Assembly (NCBI GenBank): GCA_036488875.1
Contig: DASXGW010000010.1
Location: 1-64,000, forward strand
Source of the DNA: Candidatus Baltobacteraceae bacterium
Lineage (GTDB): Bacteria; Vulcanimicrobiota; Vulcanimicrobiia; Vulcanimicrobiales; Vulcanimicrobiaceae
Direction: 5' to 3'
DNA length: 64,000 bases
Positions 49,744 through 56,641 of the stretch are shown piece by piece. Both the position numbers and the translations under genes were made by a program. The notes beneath the pieces are model-generated. The model saw only the letters and a program-made list of their open reading frames with translations, was not told where the DNA came from and searched no databases. Within the stretch, counting starts at the first letter, position 1. The number at the start of each line of letters is the position of its first letter.

Positions 49744-51870
49744 TCACGTTCCCTTCTCGGCACCGGCGTAGAAGATCACTTTTACGAGAGCTTGGGGGAC
49801 GGTTACGAGCGTATTTGGATTGCCGTACGCGACGTACAGCTCTTCGTTACGCAAACGGAGGTGATAGGCTATCGATACGTTGGAGCAGGTTCCCATGCAG
49901 TTACCGCCGCCGTTGGGATCCGGCGGATAGCCGACGACGCGGCGAACGCCCACGGCGAACGAGGAATCCGACGACACTTGATACGAGTACGAGACGCCCT
50001 CGAACCATTGCCGGTTGTCGCTGCCGTGCGAGAAATACTGAGCGGTATTGTCGAGCGTGAACGTCAGTGCGCCGCGGCTTCCGACCCGAATCGTCGAGTT
50101 GCGGAACCACGTGTCGAGGCGCCCGTTGAGCCCGTAGTTTCCGGTATAGTATTGAATCTGGGTCGGCGTCGCCGACGATCCGTGGGTCGGGAAGTTATTC
50201 ATGTTGTTCTGCATGCCGCTGTGAAAGGTCAGCGAGAATCCCGCATTTTGCGATAGCGGCTCTAAGAGCGTTCCGAATCGCCAGTAGTCCGATCCGGAAA
50301 ATAGCTGCAGATCGATGGTATTTTTCGTCAGGATGTCGATCAGCGCTTGATTGTCGCTCTGCGCGATACCGTACTGCGGACCTTGGTAACGATCCATGAA
50401 TCCCGAAACGCCGACCGACGAGAGAAAGTCTTGGGGTGCTAACGTCCAGACGCGCGCGCTGTACAGCGCGTATCCCGCGATGCCGGGATGCGAGTCGAAG
50501 CCGTCGACGGGATTGAACTGCGAACCGACGCTGCGCATCGATCCAAAGAGCGCGAAGTGCTGATTGCCCCAGCCGGTACCCGCGTCCCACCAGGTCGCCT
50601 GACCCGGATTGGTTACCAAGGTTCCGGTTTCGTTGGCATAGTTTACGTACGCGCTATAGTACTTGCCGTTGAACCAATTCACACCGACTTGGTTGGTGAC
50701 GTCGACGACTCCGGGAACGTCCGCCACGACGTGCTGGAGCGCCCCGTTCCACTGCGTGTTCGGGGACGTATAGTTGAGCGCGCTGGCGGCGTCGGTTCGT
50801 CCGTCGCCGATCGCATCGAAGGCTGCGAGTCCAAACTCGCCCTGACGCCCTTCGAAGGCGTAGCCCTGCGCCGGCGTCGGAATCGCCGGCGTGTACAGCG
50901 TCGTGCGAAAACCGTTGCAGACGTTGCAGTTGAACTGGTTATAGTAGGGTGCCGATTGCGTGAAGAACGGCCGTACTTCGCTAAAGACGCGAGGAAAGAC
51001 GGTCGGAGAAATCGACTGCTGATCGATCTCCACGTCGGAGTAATCCGGGTGGAACGTTCCAAAGAAGGCGGCCGTCTGCGCCACCGGCACCGACCAATCG
51101 GCACCGACGCGCGACGTCGATCCGCCCGCCGACGAACTCGCTATCGAACCCAAGCCGTAGATACCGACGCGAGGCTTGGGAAGCGGCGCGCGCGCGACGA
51201 TGGGCACGTTTACGTAACCCGCGCGCATTGGATCGTCCGGATTGGTCTGAGCCGAATCGTACGACCACACGTTGAGCTCGCCGCTGGACCGAACGTAGCG
51301 CACGAACTGCATCCGCCACGTTCCCACTTTAGCGCCGTGAACGACCCTCATCGGAATCGCCATCGTCACGGTGTAACCGCCGGCCGTGCGCGTGCCGTGC
51401 GTCTCCCACTGCGGCGAAAACGCGGTGTTCTCGCTGGAGTACTCGTTGTGCGCGCCGATCGGGTTCGATTCGAACTGGTACTGAAACCCTGCGGCGCCGG
51501 TCGGCCAGAGGTCGACCCAGACGGCGTCGTCGCTCCAGGCGATGCCGCCGCCGATGTTGGCGCCGCCGGTAACCGTGTCGTTGCTGTGCTGATTGTCGAC
51601 GATCGGCTCGGACTGCTTGGCCTCGAACCGGACGTAGAGAAACTTGCCGTCGGTCGTCACGAGAACGTCGGTGGCGTCTCGCGCCGGCTGCGCGTGCCCG
51701 ACGTCCCACGTCAGCTTGACGTTCGTGGCCTTATCCCACTGCGACGAACCGCCTCCGGCAGTCGCCGGGGCAGCGAGCTCGGTGACGGCGATTTGCGGAT
51801 ACGTGGCCGCCAGCGCGCCGCTTGCCGTATACGCAGCCAGCAGCGCGGCTAGAGCGATCGATCGCTTCAC
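49744..51870 (-). CDS. DUF5916-type outer-membrane protein with N-terminal CBM9-like domain
   Basis: 708 residues from the GTG at 51870, which overlaps the upstream TGA (GTGA). Signal peptide (K-R-S-I-A-L-A-A-L-L-A), then a CBM9/DOMON-like domain (about residues 25-215: L-Y-V-R-F-E-A-K-Q-S-E, A-V-W-V-D-L-W-P). The DUF5916 region follows, with F-H-P-D-Y-S-D-V-E-I-D-Q and F-S-E-V-R-P-F-F-T-Q-S, then Tyr/Asn/Gly-rich alternating strands to the end, consistent with an outer-membrane barrel. A C-x-x-C pair (C-N-V-C) sits in a loop. Members often accompany surface glycan handling; no enzymatic role is known. Confidence 0.83.
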   Translation of the reverse strand: MKRSIALAALLAAYTASGALAATYPQIAVTELAAPATAGGGSSQWDKATNVKLTWDVGHAQPARDATDVLVTTDGKFLYVRFEAKQSEPIVDNQHSNDTVTGGANIGGGIAWSDDAVWVDLWPTGAAGFQYQFESNPIGAHNEYSSENTAFSPQWETHGTRTAGGYTVTMAIPMRVVHGAKVGTWRMQFVRYVRSSGELNVWSYDSAQTNPDDPMRAGYVNVPIVARAPLPKPRVGIYGLGSIASSSAGGSTSRVGADWSVPVAQTAAFFGTFHPDYSDVEIDQQSISPTVFPRVFSEVRPFFTQSAPYYNQFNCNVCNGFRTTLYTPAIPTPAQGYAFEGRQGEFGLAAFDAIGDGRTDAASALNYTSPNTQWNGALQHVVADVPGVVDVTNQVGVNWFNGKYYSAYVNYANETGTLVTNPGQATWWDAGTGWGNQHFALFGSMRSVGSQFNPVDGFDSHPGIAGYALYSARVWTLAPQDFLSSVGVSGFMDRYQGPQYGIAQSDNQALIDILTKNTIDLQLFSGSDYWRFGTLLEPLSQNAGFSLTFHSGMQNNMNNFPTHGSSATPTQIQYYTGNYGLNGRLDTWFRNSTIRVGSRGALTFTLDNTAQYFSHGSDNRQWFEGVSYSYQVSSDSSFAVGVRRVVGYPPDPNGGGNCMGTCSNVSIAYHLRLRNEELYVAYGNPNTLVTVPQALVKVIFYAGAEKGT

Positions 51871-52613
51871 GGAAGAATGGCTCCCGCTAAATCGGAGTGC
51901 GCGTGCGCGCGTAGGGTTGCGGCATCGACCGGCGTGCACTGCTTATGCTCGCAGAGCAGAGCGCCGCGCAGGTCGGCGCCGTGCACGTCGGCACTCTCAA
52001 ACGAAGCGCAACCCACTTGGCGATTTACCGTAACGCCGCCGACGACGTCGGTATTGTAGTTGCACAGCCGCGCGTTGCGCAGGTCGGCATTACGAAGGTC
52101 GGCGCCGCGGAAGTTGACGCCTTCGAGATCGGCGCCTTCCAACCGAGCGCCGCTTGCACGCGCGCCGCGCAGATTGCCGCCGGGGATCCCAATCCCGTCG
52201 AGATTGCGACCGGAAAGATTTGCGTCGCTCATATCGCACCCCGCGCATGCGTGCAGCAGTCCGCGGACGTCTGCGTCGGAGGCGCCGTCGAGAACCTCGC
52301 GTAAGTCGACGCCCGCGAGCTCGGCCGTTTCGAAACGCGCGCCCGCAATGCGCGCGTTACGCAGGCTGATCCCTGCGAGATGCGCGCCGCTAAAGTCCGC
52401 GCCTCGCAGATCGGCGTCGTGGAAGCTCGCGCCGGCCAGATCGGCGTCGCGGAAGCTCGCGTTACGAAGATCGGTATGGGCGAAGCTCGCGCCGACGTAT
52501 TTCGTGTTCGAGAGATCCGCGCCGCGCAGATCGCGGTTCGCAAACGAACATCCCACGCAGTTCGACGGCAAACCCGTAACCAGAGCGAGGACTACGGCGA
52601 GGATGGAGATCAC
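51867..52613 (-). CDS. Secreted pentapeptide-repeat protein
   Basis: 248 residues from the GTG at 52613 (AAAAGGAG, 6-base spacing). Short signal peptide (I-S-I-L-A-V-V-L-A-L-V-T-G), then almost all A(D/N)LxG-type pentapeptide repeats forming a right-handed quadrilateral helix. Cysteine pairs C-V-G-C at the start and C-A-G-C in the middle (after L-L-H-A) are placed like those in the M56 protein's solenoid. Later single cysteines follow, one in a longer non-repeat loop. Function unknown; relation to the sensor upstream is discussed in the findings. Confidence 0.82.
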   Translation of the reverse strand: MISILAVVLALVTGLPSNCVGCSFANRDLRGADLSNTKYVGASFAHTDLRNASFRDADLAGASFHDADLRGADFSGAHLAGISLRNARIAGARFETAELAGVDLREVLDGASDADVRGLLHACAGCDMSDANLSGRNLDGIGIPGGNLRGARASGARLEGADLEGVNFRGADLRNADLRNARLCNYNTDVVGGVTVNRQVGCASFESADVHGADLRGALLCEHKQCTPVDAATLRAHAHSDLAGAILP

Positions 52614-52707
52614 GTTAGGCTCCTTTTGGCGATCGAGAGGGACGCGGGGAACCAAGCCTCTGCGCGAGGCTCCAATTTCAGGCAGTTAAGGTACCGAGTA
52701 GCGGGGT

Positions 52708-54798
52708 CTAAGGTTCCGGGCTTCGGCGAACCGAAAAATCCGTACCGATCATTTTCGTTTTCGAGAGATCGACCCGGCTCAGATCGACGCCGCTGAGGTC
52801 GCAACCGTTGAACGTCGTTCCGTCGAGCCGAGCGCCGTCGAATTTGGCGCCGCTGAAGTCGTCGCCGACGAACTCCGAGCCGCTCAAGTTTGCGCCGCTC
52901 AGGTTCGCACCACTAAAATCGATGCCGCTCGTTCTTACGCCGGAAAGGTCGATGCCGCTTAGGTTGGCCTTGCTGAAGTCGCATCCGGTGCAGGTGTTGA
53001 GGATGGCACGGATTTCCGACGAGGTCATCTGCGCTCCGGTGAACTGGCAACCCGAGAGCTTGGCACCGCTGAAGTCGGTATCGACCAGATTGGCACCGGA
53101 GAAATCGCACCCCACGAGCTGCGCGTCGTGGAACTTGGCACCGCGAAGGTTCGCGTGAGTGAAATCGACGCCGCTGAGGTGACTCGACGAGAAGTCGGCT
53201 CCCTGCAGATTCGAGTTGCTCAAATCGACGCCCGTGAAGTTCCGGTTGCGCACGTCCTTGCCGGCCCAGTTGGCGCCGGAGTAATCGCACCCGCTGCACT
53301 CCCCAAGCGCGCTCTGCGCAACCATGCGATGCAAGGGCATGCCCTTGAGCGTGCTTTTCACGATCGAGTCCACGTCGACGTGCGGAATCGCAAAGTTCAT
53401 CGCCGGTACGTGAACGTTGGCGGCCGGAACGCGAACGTCGATCTCGGGCACGCGAACGTTGGTCTCGGGCACGTGAACGTTAGTCGCGGGAACGTGAACG
53501 TTGGTCGCGGGAACGCGAACGTTGGTCGCGGGAACGCGAACGTTGGTCGCGGGCATGGCCGGCAACGGCGGAGCGCTGCGGAAGACGATGATCTTCTGGA
53601 TCTTCGGAGCCGGCACCGAAACCGCCACGACCGGCGGCGGAATCGATAACGCCTGCAGACACGGTGCTGCAACCGACGGCGCGACCGCCGCGATGGCAAG
53701 CGACAGCGTTGCGACGATCGCGATCGCGATGGCAGCCGGACCGATCGCCAGCGTCGTGGCGATGTTACGGCCCGCGCCGAGGAGGCGCTCGATGCGCAGC
53801 GAGATATGCTTGCGCGTCGCGAAGACGCCGGGCGCCGGAATCGGCTGGCGCGGCCACGCCGACGTTTCGGCCATCTTGGTCAAGCACATCGCGTAGGGAC
53901 GCACCGTTCCGGTCAGCGAGAGCACCCAATCGTCGCACGCTACTTCGCGTTCGAGATCGAGCTGCTGCGAAACGAACAGCGCGGCGGGATTCCAGGCCAG
54001 CAGCGCCAGCGCGATGCGCTGGAAACCGTTCGTCCAGTCGTCGCCGCGGCGCAGATGCGCGAGCTCGTGCAGGCTGATTTGATCGACTTCCGTTGCGGAC
54101 AACAGCTCGAGCAGCGAACGCGGTATCAGGATCATCGCATCGAACAGGCCGACCGCAACCGGAACGTCGGTCTCGTCGCTCACGCACAGGCGCACTTCGC
54201 GCGAGCCTTTATTCGCGCGCGCCCAGCGGTCCATCGCGTCGCGGTACTCTAAGGGAAGCGGTAAGGCGTCGCGTTTGAGTTGCTCGAGCCGCACCAGACC
54301 GATCGCCAGGCGCACCAACGCGACGAGTGCCAGAACGGCCCAGAGCGCGAACACACCGATGGCGAGGGGGAGGGGGAACGTCACGCGGAAACGAGGCGGT
54401 AGCGCGGCCAGCTGCGCGGTGCTTTGCGCCGGCGTTGAAGCGGGCTCCAATCGGGTGGTGAGGGCGTGCGTCACCTTGGGCGCCCTCCCCACCCGCAGCG
54501 CCTTCGCCGTGGTTTTCGGCGAGGACGAGGTAGTCGCCGTCGAGGCGGTTGCCGTCGAGGGCGTGCTCGGGGTCGTAAGCGTGAAGAACGGAAGCGTCGT
54601 GGCGATCGGAACGATCACGACCGCCGCCAATGTGGTGCACCAGATCGCGTAACGCGTCGACGCGTTGATCTGCGGCCACGTGCGAACCAGCAGCCAGACG
54701 GCCACCACCAGCAACGGCCCTTCCCACAAGGCGTTCAGAACGACGGCGGCGATCGGCGAGGCGATCGCGTTGAACGTGTCGACGAGAGCGGCAAGCAT
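52708..54798 (-). CDS. M56 (BlaR1-type) membrane metalloprotease fused to pentapeptide repeats
   Basis: 696 residues. Three N-terminal transmembrane helices (about residues 10-40, 50-75, 145-170) precede a cytoplasmic M56 protease domain with the zinc motif H-E-L-A-H-L-R-R-G-D-D. A fourth transmembrane stretch rich in Ala/Ile (about 340-375) leads to the outside. Next are about eight 7-residue repeats of the T-N-V-(R/H)-V-P type, then a 215-residue pentapeptide solenoid with C-S-G-C and C-T-G-C. BlaR1/MecR1 carry a penicillin-binding sensor here; this one carries a repeat solenoid instead. Its start overlaps the blaI stop (TAATG), so it is co-translated with its presumed substrate repressor. 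Confidence 0.88.
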   Translation of the reverse strand: MLAALVDTFNAIASPIAAVVLNALWEGPLLVVAVWLLVRTWPQINASTRYAIWCTTLAAVVIVPIATTLPFFTLTTPSTPSTATASTATTSSSPKTTAKALRVGRAPKVTHALTTRLEPASTPAQSTAQLAALPPRFRVTFPLPLAIGVFALWAVLALVALVRLAIGLVRLEQLKRDALPLPLEYRDAMDRWARANKGSREVRLCVSDETDVPVAVGLFDAMILIPRSLLELLSATEVDQISLHELAHLRRGDDWTNGFQRIALALLAWNPAALFVSQQLDLEREVACDDWVLSLTGTVRPYAMCLTKMAETSAWPRQPIPAPGVFATRKHISLRIERLLGAGRNIATTLAIGPAAIAIAIVATLSLAIAAVAPSVAAPCLQALSIPPPVVAVSVPAPKIQKIIVFRSAPPLPAMPATNVRVPATNVRVPATNVHVPATNVHVPETNVRVPEIDVRVPAANVHVPAMNFAIPHVDVDSIVKSTLKGMPLHRMVAQSALGECSGCDYSGANWAGKDVRNRNFTGVDLSNSNLQGADFSSSHLSGVDFTHANLRGAKFHDAQLVGCDFSGANLVDTDFSGAKLSGCQFTGAQMTSSEIRAILNTCTGCDFSKANLSGIDLSGVRTSGIDFSGANLSGANLSGSEFVGDDFSGAKFDGARLDGTTFNGCDLSGVDLSRVDLSKTKMIGTDFSVRRSPEP
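53401..53556. repeat. 21-bp tandem repeats in the M56 gene
   Basis: Seven or eight copies of a 21-bp unit built on GCGAACGTTGGTCGCGGGAA encode the T-N-V-(R/H)-V-P spacer between the last membrane helix and the solenoid. Nearly identical central copies suggest recent expansion and possible length variation. Confidence 0.75.
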
Positions 54799-55181
54799 TA
54801 TTGGCCCTCCTCGTACTGCTCGATGAGCGCCTTCAGACGAGTTAGTTCGTCGCGCGAAGGCTTCTCGTTCTCGATCAAGCGTAGCGCGAGCTCGCCCGCG
54901 CTGTTGTCAAAAAACCTTGAAAGGACGTGGCCCACGGCGTTTTGAGCCGCGGCTTCCCGTTCGACTAGCGGACGATAGATGAACGCCCGGCCGGCCTCTT
55001 CGTGCGCGACGTAACCCTTCTGCTCCAGAATGCGCATGGTCGTCAGAACGCTGTTGTAGGCGATCGGCGGGGGCGGCAGCGCGGCCGTCACTTCCGCGAC
55101 CGTCGCTTGCCCTTTTTGCCAGAGCACGTCCATGAGCCGCAGCTCCGCTTCCGTAAGGGTTGTCGATCGTTTCCGAGCCAA
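54798..55181 (-). CDS. BlaI/MecI-family repressor
   Basis: 127 residues: L-T-E-A-E-L-R-L-M-D-V-L-W, A-T-V-A-E-V-T-A-A-L, A-Y-N-S-V-L-T-T-M-R-I-L-E-Q-K-G-Y-V and a C-terminal dimerisation helix with a hydrophobic F-F-D-N-S-A-G-E-L-A. In bla/mec systems the partner M56 protease triggers cleavage of this repressor, releasing its own operon. The pair here is in the same order and translationally coupled. Start ATG at 55181 with AGGAGGT upstream. Confidence 0.92.
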   Translation of the reverse strand: MARKRSTTLTEAELRLMDVLWQKGQATVAEVTAALPPPPIAYNSVLTTMRILEQKGYVAHEEAGRAFIYRPLVEREAAAQNAVGHVLSRFFDNSAGELALRLIENEKPSRDELTRLKALIEQYEEGQ

Positions 55182-55200
55182 AACGGGATACCTCCTAAGA

Positions 55201-55245
55201 AATTAGTTGTATCCTACAGCCTTTAAGCCCGGCTGTCAACTAATT
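55201..55245. promoter_or_regulatory. Candidate BlaI operator region
   Basis: AATTAGTTG (55201-55209) and CAACTAATT (55237-55245) are perfect inverted arms. Between them is TGTA-TCC-TACA (55208-55218), a short inverted element of the TGTA/TACA type BlaI/MecI proteins recognise. All lie 20-64 bases upstream of blaI. Autorepression is the expected mode; the exact half-site arrangement is not proven by sequence. Confidence 0.6.
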
Positions 55246-55347
55246 CCTTAAGGGGCTACCCGGAGCAGCCCAGCTCTTTCGCACGGTCGCTGCACGGCAG
55301 CGGGTTACGCTGCCCCGAGATCACCCGTTTCCGAAGGAGACCCACCC

Positions 55348-55794
55348 ATGATTCTTCGACTGGGAGCCGCGCTGGCCGCGCTTGCGCTTGCATCGGCATG
55401 CGCGCATTCGTCCCCGCCATCGAGTGCGACATCGCAATCGTCCGCGACGTCACCGTCGTCGGGCGCTCTCGATGGGGTCAAGTACCGGGTCCCGCTCTAC
55501 TCGAGCAACGTAACGAGCGCCGCAACGCCGGGATTAGAACCCGGCATATACCAGTTTCAGACGTCCGACTCCGCGCCCGCCGTAGTCGCGTGGTACAAGT
55601 CGCACATCCCGAGCGACATGGGGGGCAACTGGGTCAGCAGCGATCCCAGCGGGCCTGCCGACATAACGGACTGGAGCTACGTTCACCCGCATCTAGCGGC
55701 GGGCGACTTCTCCGTAGATGTCGAGCACGCGCGAGGCAGCGTGTCGATTTATGCAACCGGCACCAAAACCATCGTCGAAGTCGTAGACCGGTGA
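55348..55794 (+). CDS. Small lipoprotein of unknown function
   Basis: 148 residues with lipobox A-L-A-S-A-C, then a Ser/Thr/Ala-rich tether. The folded part resembles a small alpha/beta domain: V-V-A-W-Y-K-S-H-I-P, V-D-V-E-H-A-R-G-S-V-S-I-Y. GGAGA precedes the ATG. The next gene shows the same V-x-x-W-Y-x-x-x-L-P core, so both may be a duplicated W-Y-x-x-x-(I/L)-P type domain. No known family. Confidence 0.68.
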   Translation: MILRLGAALAALALASACAHSSPPSSATSQSSATSPSSGALDGVKYRVPLYSSNVTSAATPGLEPGIYQFQTSDSAPAVVAWYKSHIPSDMGGNWVSSDPSGPADITDWSYVHPHLAAGDFSVDVEHARGSVSIYATGTKTIVEVVDR

Positions 55795-55799
55795 CCGGC

Positions 55800-56120
55800 A
55801 TGAAATATATCGCGCTCGCCGCATTACTTCTGGCCGTCGCGGCCGGCCACGATGGAACTCTGCCGCTCTATCCGCACGGCGCACCGGCGCTCGGGATGGG
55901 CGATATCCCGGCAAACGCATTGGCCCAAGGTGTTCCCTACCAGCAAACGACCAACGATAGCGTGGATGCCGTCGATCGGTGGTATCGAGCAAACCTCCCA
56001 AGATCGTGCAGCCGAATGAGCGCGTCGGGGGCGGTAAAGTATACGTGTCCGGGCGGAGTCATCGTGATCCAGAGTCACGGCGGAACGATCGTTTCGTTCA
56101 TCCCACCGCTTCATCCGTAG
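55800..56120 (+). CDS. Small secreted protein of unknown function
   Basis: 106 residues from the ATG at 55800. A GTG at 55791 overlapping the upstream stop (GTGA) would add three residues and hint at coupling. Signal peptide L-A-A-L-L-L-A-V-A-A. The mature part has V-D-A-V-D-R-W-Y-R-A-N-L-P with two cysteines (S-C-S-R, Y-T-C-P). It resembles the upstream lipoprotein's W-Y-K-S-H-I-P segment. Convergent with cheW, 12 bases away. Confidence 0.65.
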   Translation: MKYIALAALLLAVAAGHDGTLPLYPHGAPALGMGDIPANALAQGVPYQQTTNDSVDAVDRWYRANLPRSCSRMSASGAVKYTCPGGVIVIQSHGGTIVSFIPPLHP

Positions 56121-56132
56121 TTCGACGTTCGT

Positions 56133-56633
56133 TTAGGACGGAGTTCCCTCGACGGTCTCGAGCGCTTGCTTCTCTTCGGTGGAGATGACCATGGTGAGGT
56201 CGAGCATGATGATGAGACGCTCGCCCAGCTTGCCGACCCCTTGGATGTACTCGGTGCCGACGCCGGCCACCATTTCGGGGGCGTCCTCGACGTTTTCGAT
56301 GGGAATATTGAGCACTTCGGAGACGCTGTCGACGACAATGCCGACGCGCTTGTTGCCGATTTCAGTCACCACGATCCGGGTGCTCTTGGTCGGGTTGATC
56401 CGCGACATGCCAAAGCGCGTGCGCAGGTCGATGATCGGAATCAGCTGACCGCGCAGATTGATCACGCCTTCCATGAAACGCGGCGCGCGCGGCACGTGCG
56501 TGATCTCGACCATGCGAATGATTTCTTGTACCTGCGCGATGTCGACGCCGTACTCTTCACCGCCCAGGCGGAACGAGACGACTTGAACGACTTCGCCGGA
56601 TAGTTGCTGGGTTTGCTCTCTGGTGTCGGCCAT
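56133..56633 (-). CDS. cheW: CheW chemotaxis coupling protein
   Basis: 166 residues. Scaffold linking chemoreceptors to CheA: V-V-S-F-R-L-G-G-E-E-Y-G-V-D-I-A-Q-V-Q-E-I-I, F-M-E-G-V-I-N-L-R-G-Q-L-I-P-I-I-D-L-R, V-G-I-V-V-D-S-V-S-E-V-L. Full length for the family. Last gene of the flagellar/chemotaxis run, eight bases after cheA. Confidence 0.95.
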   Translation of the reverse strand: MADTREQTQQLSGEVVQVVSFRLGGEEYGVDIAQVQEIIRMVEITHVPRAPRFMEGVINLRGQLIPIIDLRTRFGMSRINPTKSTRIVVTEIGNKRVGIVVDSVSEVLNIPIENVEDAPEMVAGVGTEYIQGVGKLGERLIIMLDLTMVISTEEKQALETVEGTPS

Positions 56634-56641
56634 GGGTTCGA

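Noticed and set aside
53401-53556. 21-bp repeats considered as iterons or a replication origin
   Set aside because: They are in frame within the M56 gene, with codon-level variation; no DnaA boxes or AT-rich region nearby.
54798-55245. Beta-lactam resistance operon
   Set aside because: No beta-lactamase or penicillin-binding sensor domain is present; the M56 partner has a pentapeptide solenoid instead.
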